From: AC-32 sp045806105
GTDB lineage: Bacteria > Actinomycetota > Thermoleophilia > Gaiellales > Gaiellaceae
Assembly: GCA_045806105.1 (NCBI GenBank)
Contig: JBJMJY010000072.1
Coordinates: 37,746-101,745, forward strand
Direction: 5' to 3'
Length of the DNA stretch: 64,000 nucleotides
Shown: in pieces, positions 49,300 through 57,988 of the stretch
Layout: each line of letters starts with the position of its first letter
How positions within the stretch are numbered: position 1 is the stretch's first letter
Notes under the pieces: generated by a model
Databases searched by the model: none
What the model saw: only the letters and a program-made list of their open reading frames with translations
What the model was told of the DNA's origin: nothing
Position numbers and translations under genes: made by a program

Positions 49300-51015
49300 A
49301 TGCGCCTCGCGCTCGCGCAGCTCAACACCACCGTCGGCGACCTCGACGGCAACCGCACGCGCATCCTCGAGGCCCTCGACGAGGCGAAGGCGGCAGGTGC
49401 CGACCTCGCTCTCCTACCCGAGCTCGCGGTGACCGGCTACCCGCCGGAAGACCTGCTGCTGCGGCCGGGATTCATCCGCGCCGCACGCGAGTCGCTCGAC
49501 GAGATCGCGGCGGGAACGAAGGACGTGGTGGCGCTCGTCGGCTTCCCCCACCTCGACCGCGACCTCTTCAACGCCTGCGCCGTCTGCGCGGACGGCGAGG
49601 TCAAGGCGATCTACCGCAAGCGCTACCTGCCGAACTACGGCGTCTTCGACGAGGACCGCTACTTCGCGCCCGCGCGGGACTGCCTGCTGCTCGATCTCGG
49701 CGGGACGCTGATCGGGCCTACGATCTGCGAGGACATGTGGCAGCCGGGCCCGCCGGCCACCGACCTCGCGCTGGCCGGGGCGCAGCTGCTCACGAACATC
49801 TCCGCCTCGCCCTTCCACGTCTGCCGGGACCGGGAGCGCCAGGAGATGTTCGCCACCCGCGCGCGCGACAACGCCTGCTTCGTCGCCTTCTGCAACGCCG
49901 TCGGCGGGCAGGACGAGCTGATCTTCGACGGGCACTCGCTCGTGCTCGACGAGGAGGGCCGTGTGCTAGCGCGGGCGCGGGGCTTCGAGGAGGCGCTGCT
50001 CGTTGTCGACATCGACCCCGCCGACGCGGTCGGGCGGCGGCTGCGCGACGTCCGGCGGCGCGCGCTCGCGCGCGACCGCGGAGCGACACCCGACGCGCCG
50101 GTGACCGCGCTCGGGCCCGTGCGCGACCACGCGGAGCCCGCACGCCCGGAGCCTGCCTTGCAGCTCGGCGAGCTCGAGCAGATGCGGCTCGCCCTCGAGC
50201 TCGGCCTGGGCGACTACGTCGGGAAGAACGGCTTCAGCGAGATCGTGATCGGCGTCTCCGGCGGCATCGACTCCGCGCTGACCGCCGCGCTCGCGGTCGA
50301 GGCCCTCGGCCCCGAGCGCGTCCACTGCGTCTCGATGCCCTCGCGCTACTCGTCCGAGGAGACACGCCGGGACGCGCGCCTGCTCGCCGAGTCGCTCGGC
50401 ACCGACTTCCGGGAGCTGCCGATCGACGACATCGCCGCCGCCTTCCACGCGACTCTCGCCGAGACCTTCGCCGGGCGCGAGCCCGATCTCGCCGAGGAGA
50501 ACATCCAGGCACGCATCCGTGGCGTGCTGCTGATGGCGCTGTCGAACAAGTTCGGCTGGCTCGTCGTCGCGACCGGGAACAAGTCCGAGCTGTCGGTCGG
50601 CTACGCGACGCTCTACGGCGACATGGCCGGAGGCTTCGCGCTGCTCAAGGACGTCTTCAAGACCGACGTCTTCCGGCTCGCGCGCCACGTGAACGAGCGC
50701 GCCGCGAGGGAGCTGATCCCCCAGACGATCATCGACCGCGCGCCGAGCGCCGAGCTGCGGGACAACCAGCTCGACCAGGATTCCCTCCCGCCGTACGACG
50801 CGCTCGACCGTGTGCTCGAGGCTTACGTCGAGCAGGACCGGTCGCGCGAGGAGCTCTCGCAGGACGGGTTCGACCCGGACGTCGTCGAACGCGCGCTGGC
50901 GCTCATCGACCGCGCCGAGTACAAGCGGAGGCAGGCGCCGCCCGGCGTTCGCCTAACGCCCAAGGCCTTCGGCCGCGACCGCCGCACGCCGATCACGAAC
51001 GGCTGGCGCGGGTAA
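49300..51015 (+). CDS. nadE: glutamine-dependent NAD+ synthetase
   Basis: A 571-aa two-domain enzyme completing NAD synthesis. The N-terminal nitrilase-type amidase (~1-260) has the Glu in LALLPELAVTGYPPEDLLL, the Lys in AIYRKRYLPNYGVFDE and Cys143 in GPTICEDMWQPG, and it releases ammonia from glutamine. The C-terminal synthetase (~285-571) has the ATP P-loop VIGVSGGIDSALTAAL, VATGNKSELSVGYATLYGDMAGGFA and the ending PPGVRLTPKAFGRDRR. Start ATG 49300, controlled from the palindrome just before it. Confidence 0.95.
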   Translation: MRLALAQLNTTVGDLDGNRTRILEALDEAKAAGADLALLPELAVTGYPPEDLLLRPGFIRAARESLDEIAAGTKDVVALVGFPHLDRDLFNACAVCADGEVKAIYRKRYLPNYGVFDEDRYFAPARDCLLLDLGGTLIGPTICEDMWQPGPPATDLALAGAQLLTNISASPFHVCRDRERQEMFATRARDNACFVAFCNAVGGQDELIFDGHSLVLDEEGRVLARARGFEEALLVVDIDPADAVGRRLRDVRRRALARDRGATPDAPVTALGPVRDHAEPARPEPALQLGELEQMRLALELGLGDYVGKNGFSEIVIGVSGGIDSALTAALAVEALGPERVHCVSMPSRYSSEETRRDARLLAESLGTDFRELPIDDIAAAFHATLAETFAGREPDLAEENIQARIRGVLLMALSNKFGWLVVATGNKSELSVGYATLYGDMAGGFALLKDVFKTDVFRLARHVNERAARELIPQTIIDRAPSAELRDNQLDQDSLPPYDALDRVLEAYVEQDRSREELSQDGFDPDVVERALALIDRAEYKRRQAPPGVRLTPKAFGRDRRTPITNGWRG

Positions 51016-51137
51016 CGGATCGCGCGCTAACGCGCCCCGCGACTCCCTAACGTCCTTCGAGCGGGCCAGGAACGAGTGCCGGCGCTCTCGAGGGATATGT
51101 CAGCGTCCGCCCGCCCCCGCAGACGCGAGAGCTCGAC

Positions 51138-52565
51138 TCAATGCCAGACCAGCCTTCGCACCACCTTGTTTCCTGCCCTGTCGCGGAGGATGAGCCGGAC
51201 GATCCGGATTTTCCCCGGGAGCCGGAGCTTGACCGTCCGCTTAGCGGACAGCCACGACCGGTGCCGCGACATGTGGCGGCCGGTGATCGTCATCGAGACG
51301 CGTTCGCTCACACGCACGCTCAGCAGGTGACCGGCCGCGGCGCGCGTTGTCGTGAGCCTCAGCAGGCGCGGGGGCACGTTGTCCACCTTGACGCGGAGCG
51401 GCTTGCTGCAAGCGCGCTGGCCGTTGACGAAGACCAGAGCGCGGAGCCGGGAGGTGCGGTTCGACGGCAGGCGCCGGGTTCGCAATGCGAGACGAATCAC
51501 GCTGCGGCCAGTCCGCAGACGGCCGGAGGCAACGACTTTCCCGAACCGAGTGACGATCTTGGCGGTGACTCCGGCAGCGACGCTCGTCTTCAGCGCTACG
51601 AAGACCCGCCCGCGCACCCAGTGCTTCGGAAGCGGCCTTGCGAAGCCGCACGAAGCGTACGTCGATCCTCCGCCTGAGGGAGGCGACGGGGGCGACGGGG
51701 GCGGCGGAGGCAGCTTGCAGCCCGGTGCGCAGGACGGATCAGGGGTTTCGCGGAATGGCGCCTTGAGCTGGATCGCGAGCTCCCTGATGGCATCGTTTGG
51801 ATTCAGCGGGGCTGTAAACGCATCAGTGTCGATGCCCGAGTAGACGGTCAGCCCGGTGTTGTTGCCGATGACGCCGTACGACCAGGCGAGGGGCCAGCCG
51901 CCGTGCGGGATGCTCCTGTTCGCGGCGACGAGCGCCGGCGTCCAGTTCTTCGTCCCCGTCGTCATTGCGTTCATGTCGTTGATCAGGTCTCTGTCGGTGA
52001 CGAGCTGGCTCGGCTCGAGGTAGTACGGGCTGGACGGCTTGTCACTGGCGAGGAAGTTCCCGGCTGAGGGAAAGAAGACGACGGCGCCGTTCGGCTTACC
52101 CTTGTAGTTCTCGCCGCTGGAAGTCTGCGAGAAGGGGTGGATGAACGTCGCGTAGTTCTGAGAGCCCGTGCCATCGGAATCCCAGATGAGGACCTTGTGC
52201 GTGGCGGCGAATGCGTTGATTGCCCCTTGCCCGCTCGTGGATATTTCGCTCCAGCGGATGCCGTACAGGATCACCGTGTCGTAGTTGTCGAGCGCCGACG
52301 GCGTGACCTTATTTGCGGCCAGCTGCGTGAAGTGGTAGGAGGCGAGTTGTGGATCGTTGACGGGCAGCGCCGGCACCCCGAAGTAGTCCGGGTATGCCGG
52401 CGGGTCGAATCCCGGGATGACGGCGACCTCGGAGCTTGACCGTGTGCTTCCTGCGGCACCCCCGCTGTGCCCAGGGTCTTCCAGTAGCGCAACCGACAGA
52501 ATGAGCGCGACGGCGCCCGCGATCATGATTCGTGCGACGCGCGGCCGGACAGGATTCCCCGCCAT
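51138..52565 (-). CDS. large secreted/anchored protein of unknown function
   Basis: A 475-aa exported protein: an N-terminal signal/anchor helix (~12-30), a globular domain (~45-285; FDPPAYPDYFGVPALPVND, DNYDTVILYGIRWSEI, HKVLIWDSDGTGSQNYATF, which resembles a glycosyl-hydrolase- or glutamine-amidotransferase-like fold but is unassigned), a Pro-rich linker (PPPPPSPPSPP, ~297-308), then two beta-sandwich-like basic repeats to the end (RVFVALKTSVAAGVTAKIV). Base composition is less GC-rich than neighbours, hinting at transfer. No catalytic site identified. Confidence 0.75.
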   Translation of the reverse strand: MAGNPVRPRVARIMIAGAVALILSVALLEDPGHSGGAAGSTRSSSEVAVIPGFDPPAYPDYFGVPALPVNDPQLASYHFTQLAANKVTPSALDNYDTVILYGIRWSEISTSGQGAINAFAATHKVLIWDSDGTGSQNYATFIHPFSQTSSGENYKGKPNGAVVFFPSAGNFLASDKPSSPYYLEPSQLVTDRDLINDMNAMTTGTKNWTPALVAANRSIPHGGWPLAWSYGVIGNNTGLTVYSGIDTDAFTAPLNPNDAIRELAIQLKAPFRETPDPSCAPGCKLPPPPPSPPSPPSGGGSTYASCGFARPLPKHWVRGRVFVALKTSVAAGVTAKIVTRFGKVVASGRLRTGRSVIRLALRTRRLPSNRTSRLRALVFVNGQRACSKPLRVKVDNVPPRLLRLTTTRAAAGHLLSVRVSERVSMTITGRHMSRHRSWLSAKRTVKLRLPGKIRIVRLILRDRAGNKVVRRLVWH

Positions 52566-52710
52566 TTCCTAACCCCTCTACTCTTGCCCCAAGCGCCCCA
52601 GCAGCAAGTGCTGGCCGTGGTTGCAGCGTATCGCTGCGCGGGCAGATAACAAGCCCGCCGATGGGCTAGTGATGGTGACTGGATCGCGTAGTCCAAACCG
52701 GCGAGAGCTC

Positions 52711-52735
52711 GGGTAACGTTCCCGCACACTGGCCC
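52711..52735. repeat. repeat copy 1 (GGTAACGTTCC...GGCCCA)
   Basis: GGTAACGTTCCCGCACACTG plus GCCCA matches the copy at 53100 at all but three positions over 25 nt. Same orientation, 389 bp apart. Confidence 0.6.
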
Positions 52736-53099
52736 ACGTCTCGTTACGACACGCCGGTGTTCGAGTGCCGGCGTTAAGGATCATCCGCGGGCGGCGTGAA
52801 CCACCCTTTCGGCTGGGACGTTCGGTGGCCACGGCGGGTACTTGCTCCGCTCAGCACCCGCAGTGAACTACGTCTCTTCCGTGTGGCCCGAGCCGAATCA
52901 GTACTCGCCGGCTCGCTGGCGACCCCAGGCAATGGCCGCCTCTGCACCAGGAACCTCGCCGTCCTCCAGGAGCCCTCGTCCTGCCAGCTCGCCCAGAACC
53001 AGGATGTGGCTGGGTCGACTGTCCACCCCGCCGGGACGTCAGCTGACGTCGGCGCGATCAGAACGGTGCCTCGCTTCACCTTCGAACCATGGCCTGCTC

Positions 53100-53124
53100 T
53101 GGTGACATTCCGGCACACTGGCCC
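53100..53124. repeat. repeat copy 2 (GGTGACATTCC...GGCCCA)
   Basis: Second copy of the direct repeat; it ends 29 nt before the ATG of the small gene at 53153, so it may be part of a promoter or an insertion boundary. Confidence 0.6.
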
Positions 53125-53152
53125 AGGCGTCGCTCTCGGTCGCCGATCTACG

Positions 53153-53329
53153 ATGCGCTTAATGTCGTTGAGGCTCTACCGACGGTGGAAGGAGCGCCGC
53201 AGAAGCGCGCTCGACCGCTACGCCGAAATGAGTGACGAGCAGCGAGAGGCGATCGATCGCTACAAGCACCGCCCTAAAGAGGGGCTTCCGGGCGCTACCA
53301 ACGCCCCACGGAACACCCGCTTTCGGTAG
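53153..53329 (+). CDS. 58-aa basic hypothetical protein
   Basis: ATG at 53153 to TAG at 53329. The product is hydrophilic and helical: LRLYRRWKERRRSALDRYAEMSDEQREAIDRYKHRPKEG in overlapping pieces, then a short polar tail. The amphipathic, charged pattern (SDEQREAIDRY) is more protein-like than other frames here. No family recognised; the ribosome site is weak. Confidence 0.45.
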   Translation: MRLMSLRLYRRWKERRRSALDRYAEMSDEQREAIDRYKHRPKEGLPGATNAPRNTRFR

Positions 53330-53673
53330 CGACAACGACCAGCTGCGGGTTGGCTACCTCTCCGACGGATGCACGAACGTATTTCATCTGCCGGTGCGCG
53401 GCAACATCACGAGTGGTTCGAGCGGCCGGTTAGCGAGTCAGGCAGTGCGCCACGATTCGTTCTCCGTCGGCCGAGGACGACGTGTACATCACCCACGTCA
53501 CGTTCTGGAACATGACTTCCCTCGCCGTTCCCGAAGAGTTCTTGCCGCTGAAGGTCGTCGTCGGGTGCGTTCGCATTCGCGGCCCGCAGGCGCGGTTAAG
53601 CGTCTGCGATCCAGGACAAACCGACCGCATGGACGGTTCGTAGTCCACCGGTAACCCGAGAAGGAGGCGAGGG
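53330..53673. other. 344-bp gap with at most one tiny ORF
   Basis: The only candidate is a GTG-started 53-codon frame at 53482-53643 (YITHVTFWNMTSLAV start, two Cys). It has no ribosome site and no recognised family, so it is not called as a gene. The last 15 nt contain the AAGGAGG site of the next gene. Confidence 0.4.
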
Positions 53674-54120
53674 ATGGAATGGGCTGCGCTGATCGCGTGG
53701 ATCGCGACCGCCGGCGGCGGTTTCGTGCTGCTCGCGATCTGGCTCTCGAGGGGCGGCATGCGCCAGGGTCGCGAGGGTGGGTCGCGGATCCGCCCACCAC
53801 TCATCCTCAGTCATTTCCTGCTGGCCGCCACCGGGCTTGTGATCTGGATCATCTACGTCGCGACCGACAGCGACGCGCTGGCGTGGATCGCGTTCGTGCT
53901 GCTGGCGATCGTCGCAGTCCTCGGCTTCACGATGTTCGCGATCTGGTACCAGCGCCGGCAGCGGGGGCCGGCCGCTGCGACAGGCGTCACCGGCGCGCCC
54001 GGCTCGTCGGAGACTCCGCCGGAGCAGCACTTCCCCGTCCCCATCGTGGGGCTCCACGGGCTGCTCGCCGTCACGACGGTGGTGCTCGTCTTCCTGACCG
54101 CGATCGGGGTGGGCGACTAA
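53674..54120 (+). CDS. small four-helix membrane protein
   Basis: A 148-aa protein with four hydrophobic helices (~3-24, ~43-65, ~70-93, ~123-146) and a Gly/Ala/Pro-rich loop after helix 3. An AAGGAGG site (53661-53667) lies 6 nt before the ATG. No known family is recognised; comparable small actinobacterial membrane proteins are annotated only as hypothetical. It is convergent with the Nudix gene. Confidence 0.75.
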   Translation: MEWAALIAWIATAGGGFVLLAIWLSRGGMRQGREGGSRIRPPLILSHFLLAATGLVIWIIYVATDSDALAWIAFVLLAIVAVLGFTMFAIWYQRRQRGPAAATGVTGAPGSSETPPEQHFPVPIVGLHGLLAVTTVVLVFLTAIGVGD

Positions 54121-54123
54121 CGG

Positions 54124-54584
54124 CTACTTCCCGAGCTCGAGCGGCACGGACGGCGCGCCGGACTCGAGCAGCTCGCCGACGAGCTCTGGCAGGCGGCGCG
54201 GGCCGAACACCTCCCACGAGCGCCGGAGCTCGTCGGCGGCCCACCAGCGGACTTCGGTGACGTGCTCGGCCGCGAGCTCGAGCCTCGGCGCGGGCTCGAA
54301 CGGGCTCGACGCGAACGAGGTAACAGCGCTCGCGCTGGCCGCGAAAGCTCAGCGGCGCGTCGAACTCGTGCTCCCGATGCCACAGCTGCTGGCCAAGCTC
54401 GAAGTCGTCGAGGCCCAGCTCCTCCGCGACCTCGCGCCGTAGCGCCTCATGGTCGCTCTCGCCGGCATCCACGCCGCCGCCTGGAGGTGTCCACGGGAAG
54501 GGGTGGGAAGTCGAAGTGGACGAGCAGGATGCGGTCGTCGCTGTCGAGGACGAGCGCGCGCACGCCCCGGCGCCACGGCTTCAA
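54124..54584 (-). pseudogene. Nudix hydrolase broken by two single-base insertions
   Basis: Three consecutive frames join into one 152-aa Nudix protein. From TTG 54584: LKPWRRGVRALVLDSDDRILLVHFDF; after removing one base in the G-run at 54500-54503: PWTPPGGGVDAGESDHEALRREVAEELGL, a complete Nudix box; after removing one base near 54301-54304: RLELAAEHVTEVRWWAADEL to a TAG at 54124. The total of 461 nt is 153 codons plus two bases, as expected. The TTG start overlaps the mug stop as TTGA. Function would be hydrolysis of a nucleoside-diphosphate derivative. Mutation or sequencing error cannot be distinguished. Confidence 0.82.
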
Positions 54585-55132
54585 CCGCGGACCTCCGCAG
54601 CCAGCGCGTGGAACCATCGCAGCCGCTCCTCCCACGGCACGGCGGCGTTCGCCGGCGACGTCGACGGCAGCACGAACAGGCGCGTGTCGCAGAGCAGCCG
54701 GTCCTGCGGCCCGAGCTCCGGCCGCTCGCCGAAGGCGCCGCGGTATGCCCCCTTGCCGACGAAGGCGATCCACTGCGGTCGCAGCTCCGCCGCCAGACGT
54801 TCGAGCCGCTCGGCTGCGCCGGCGAAATCCGCGCTGCGCAGGTCGCCGGAGCCGCGGGTCGTGCGTCGGGCCGCGTTCGTCAGTCCAATGCCCTCGCGCA
54901 GCAGCGCGAACTGCTCGCTCGGCTCGTAGAGGCGAGAGATGAGCCCCGCGGCGTGCAACAGCCGCCAGAAGTCGTTGCGCGGGTTGGCGAAGTGCGCGGC
55001 GGCCGCAGCCGAGACGAAGCCGGGGTTGATTCCGCAGAAGACGACGCGCAGGCCGGGCGCGAGTACGTCGGGAACTGCGGACTCAACGACAGCGCCGGCG
55101 CGAGCGGCTCCGGGGCGCGCACGGCCGCTCAT
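54581..55132 (-). CDS. mug: mismatch-specific (G/U, G/T) uracil-DNA glycosylase
   Basis: A 183-aa MUG-family enzyme excising uracil or thymine opposite guanine. VVFCGINPGFVSAAA holds the GINPG catalytic motif; HFANPRNDFWRLLHAAGLI, GIGLTNAARRTTRGS and LFVLPSTSPANA (the wedge motif, here STSPANA) follow. Coupled to the downstream Nudix gene, giving a base-repair/nucleotide-cleaning pair. Confidence 0.92.
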   Translation of the reverse strand: MSGRARPGAARAGAVVESAVPDVLAPGLRVVFCGINPGFVSAAAAAHFANPRNDFWRLLHAAGLISRLYEPSEQFALLREGIGLTNAARRTTRGSGDLRSADFAGAAERLERLAAELRPQWIAFVGKGAYRGAFGERPELGPQDRLLCDTRLFVLPSTSPANAAVPWEERLRWFHALAAEVRG

Positions 55133-55198
55133 GCCCGAGCGAGCGCGGCCGCCGGATGCCGATCACGCGGCGCGTCCGGCCCCAGTGAGCACACGTTC

Positions 55199-55390
55199 TC
55201 ACGCTGCCAGCTCTGCCTCACGTGAGTCGAGGCGCACCTCGAAGAGGCGCCGCAGCTCCTCACCGGTGATCCGCCCCAGTCCGCGTGCCGCGCGCCGGGG
55301 CTCGAGGCGCACGACCCTCACTGTCGTCTCGTCGACGCCGTAGCAGCGGAGGTAGCACTCCTCCTCGCTCAGCGGTCGCAGCCGGCGCAC
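55199..55390 (-). CDS. 63-aa hypothetical protein
   Basis: A small cytosolic protein: LSEEECYLRCYGVDETTV, VRLEPRR, then ITGEELRRLFEVRLDSREAE. A mixed alpha/beta pattern with two Cys, normal codon usage and no competing frame. No family recognised. It lies 66 nt upstream of mug on the same strand. Confidence 0.6.
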   Translation of the reverse strand: MRRLRPLSEEECYLRCYGVDETTVRVVRLEPRRAARGLGRITGEELRRLFEVRLDSREAELAA

Positions 55391-55426
55391 GGCCGGAGCC
55401 TAGGCACAGCCCCGGACGGCACTCGA

Positions 55427-57988
55427 CTACTCGTACTGCAGCGCCTGCAGGACGTTCAGTCGGGCCGCTCGCCGAGCCGGGATCACCGCCGCGAGGATGC
55501 CAACGAGGATCGCCGCGATGATGAAGTAGAGGAGCTGCAGCCAGGGCACCGCGAAGACGACACCCTCGCCGCTCAGCGCCTGCGCAACCAGTGCGGCCAG
55601 GAACACGCCGACGATCAACCCGAGCGTCGCGCCCATCAGCGACGTGACGATGCTCTCGTAGCGGATCATCATCCGCACCTGCCGTCTCGTCATCCCGACC
55701 GCCCGCAGCATCCCGATCTCGCGGGTGCGCTCGAAGATCGTGAGCACCAACGTGTTGATGATCCCGACGAGGCTGACGATGACCGCCAGCGCGAGGAGCG
55801 CGTAGAGCAGGTTGACGATCTTTTTGATCGGGGCGAGGAAGTTCGTCGTGAACTCCTTTTGCGTCTGCACCTTTGCGTCGGCGAACCCGGCGACGTCGTC
55901 CTCGAGGGTCGACGTGTTGGCGTCGCTCACCCCGTCGGGTGTGTTGACGAGCACCATCAGGTCCTTCGGCCGTGGGGTGTACTTGTCGAACAACTGCGTC
56001 GAGACGGTGGCGTCCCCGAACGGCCCGCCGCCGTTGGGCTCCTTGTACGTCCCCATCAGCCGGACCGTCTTGTGCTGGCCGCTCGGGAACTCGAGCCTCA
56101 CTGTCGAGCCGACCTTCAGGTGGTGGCTCTTCGCGTAGTCCGTGTTCGTGAAGAAGCCGTCCTTGCCGAGCTTCGAAGGCACGGACGGGCCGCCGGTCTT
56201 CCAATCGATCTTCACACCGGTCGCGAGGTTGGGCGCAACGCCCGAGAGGTCGTGGTCGCTGCCGAGGAAGTGGCCGGAGCCCTGGCGAATCGGCGTCACG
56301 TCACTCACGCCGGGCTGGCCGAGCAGCGACTTGCCCACCGCGACGTCGACCCCCGTGAACGTGTTCGTCGCGGTGACGGCGTAGTCGGCGATGAACAGCT
56401 CGTTGACGGCGTCCTCGAACGACTTGAAGATGCCGGCGCTGAAGATCGCTACGAAGGTGACGAGCGCGAGGCCGATCATCAGGGCGGAGGCCGTCGAGGC
56501 GGTTCGGGCGGGGTTCCGCGTCGCGTTGTCGCGCGCAAGGATCCCCGGTGCGCCGCCGATCGACCGCGCCGGCGCTCCGAGCACCCCTGCGAGCGGCCTC
56601 ACCACGCGCGCGGCGTTCATCGAGACGCCGAAGAAGAGCAGGATCACGCCGACGCCGAGCGCCAGGAGACGCGGGCCGGTCGCGATTCCGCTGCCGAGCG
56701 CCCCCAACGAGACCAGCACGACGGCGATCGCCAGGACGACGAGGGCCGTGACTGGACCGTACTTCGCGAAGCGTGAGACCGGCAGCACCGAGCCCTCGCG
56801 CACTGCCGCGATCGGCGGCACGCGGGTGGCGCGGCGCGCAGGCCGGATGCTGGCGACCAGCGTCACGATCGTGCCGACGAGCAGCGAGACGATCACCGTC
56901 CGCGTGGCGAACACCGTCTGCCCCTGCGGCAGGTCGATTCCGAAGGTGACGAAGAGCCTGTTCAGCCCCTTCGCGAGAGCCAGGCCGAGGAAGAGGCCGA
57001 TCACCGAGCCGAGCACGCCGATAACAAAGGCCTCGACGATCACGGACCACATCACCTGCCGGCGCGAGGCGCCGAGCGTCCGTAGCGTGGCGAACTCGCG
57101 CATCCGCTGCGCGATCGTGATCGAGAGCGTGTTCGCGATCACGAACGCGCCGACGAAGAGCGCGATCCCGGCGAAGGCGAGCAGGATGTACTGCAGGAAC
57201 GCGATGTCGAACTGCTCCTTGTCCTCCTTCACCTGTGCGTTCGCATCGCGCACGACCGCGGTCGGCGGCAGCAGCGGCTGGATCTGCGAGATGAGCTTCT
57301 CCGTCGAGACACCCGACTTGGACTGGATCCGGATCACGTCGAGCTGTCCCGGCTTCGCGAAGACCTTCTGAGCCGTCGGCAGGTCGAAGAGCGCGAAGGT
57401 CGCGCCTCCGATCGAGCCCACGCCCGTCAGCTCGGCGACGCCGGAGATGCGGAACGTGCGCTGCGGCCCCACGGCCTGGATGCGGATCGGGTCGCCGACA
57501 GCGAAGCCCTGACTGGCCGCGGTCGCCTTGTCGATCACGACCTGGTCGTTGCCGCGCGGCCACGAGCCTGCCGTGAGCTGCGTCGGATTGAACTGCTGGT
57601 CCTTGGGGTCCACCGAGAAGCCGAGCGACGGCGCCCCGCCGGTGTCGACGACCTTGCCGTTCTTCTTGATCAGCTTGACGGTGTCGCTCTGGACGGCCCC
57701 CGCTGCGGCGTCCACGTCGGGAAGCGTCGTGACCTGCTTCAGCACGCTCTGGGGGAAGGTCGGCGTCTCCACGCCGTTCCCGTTCGTGTTCTTGAAGGCG
57801 GCCTCGCCGCTGATCACCACGTCGGCGTTCTTGTACGAGTTCGTGACGATCGTGTTGAAGCCGTTGTTGATCGTGTCCGTGAGGATGTAGGTGCCGCTGA
57901 TCATCGAGACGCCGAGGACGATCGCGATGGCGGTCAGCAGGGCCCGGACCTTGCGGCCCGCGATGCCTTTCAGCGCGACGGTCAGCAT
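55427..57988 (-). CDS. ABC transporter permease, FtsX/MacB-like with duplicated core
   Basis: An 853-aa permease of the exporter type with two FtsX modules. TM helix at ~16-40, a large extracytoplasmic domain (~45-260), three TM helices (~265-390; LRTLGASRRQVMWSVIVEAFVIG), a central helix pair, a second extracytoplasmic domain (~520-710) and three C-terminal helices (LRAVGMTRRQVRMMIRYESIVTSLMGA) ending in LNVLQALQYE, the usual FtsX terminus. It pairs with the ATPase gene it overlaps (TGATG). Substrate unknown; lipoprotein or lipid transfer is common for the family. Confidence 0.92.
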   Translation of the reverse strand: MLTVALKGIAGRKVRALLTAIAIVLGVSMISGTYILTDTINNGFNTIVTNSYKNADVVISGEAAFKNTNGNGVETPTFPQSVLKQVTTLPDVDAAAGAVQSDTVKLIKKNGKVVDTGGAPSLGFSVDPKDQQFNPTQLTAGSWPRGNDQVVIDKATAASQGFAVGDPIRIQAVGPQRTFRISGVAELTGVGSIGGATFALFDLPTAQKVFAKPGQLDVIRIQSKSGVSTEKLISQIQPLLPPTAVVRDANAQVKEDKEQFDIAFLQYILLAFAGIALFVGAFVIANTLSITIAQRMREFATLRTLGASRRQVMWSVIVEAFVIGVLGSVIGLFLGLALAKGLNRLFVTFGIDLPQGQTVFATRTVIVSLLVGTIVTLVASIRPARRATRVPPIAAVREGSVLPVSRFAKYGPVTALVVLAIAVVLVSLGALGSGIATGPRLLALGVGVILLFFGVSMNAARVVRPLAGVLGAPARSIGGAPGILARDNATRNPARTASTASALMIGLALVTFVAIFSAGIFKSFEDAVNELFIADYAVTATNTFTGVDVAVGKSLLGQPGVSDVTPIRQGSGHFLGSDHDLSGVAPNLATGVKIDWKTGGPSVPSKLGKDGFFTNTDYAKSHHLKVGSTVRLEFPSGQHKTVRLMGTYKEPNGGGPFGDATVSTQLFDKYTPRPKDLMVLVNTPDGVSDANTSTLEDDVAGFADAKVQTQKEFTTNFLAPIKKIVNLLYALLALAVIVSLVGIINTLVLTIFERTREIGMLRAVGMTRRQVRMMIRYESIVTSLMGATLGLIVGVFLAALVAQALSGEGVVFAVPWLQLLYFIIAAILVGILAAVIPARRAARLNVLQALQYE

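Larger units (their letters stand above)
52566..53152. other. 587-bp region without a convincing gene
   Basis: Composition is lower in GC than the surroundings, and open frames on both strands look non-coding. It holds one copy of a ~25-nt repeat (52711-52735); the second copy (53100-53124) is also at its right end. It may contain promoters for both flanking genes and remnants of transferred DNA. Confidence 0.5.

Noticed and set aside
53482..53643. 53-codon GTG-started ORF
   Set aside because: No ribosome site, no recognised family, and atypical base composition; not enough to call a gene.
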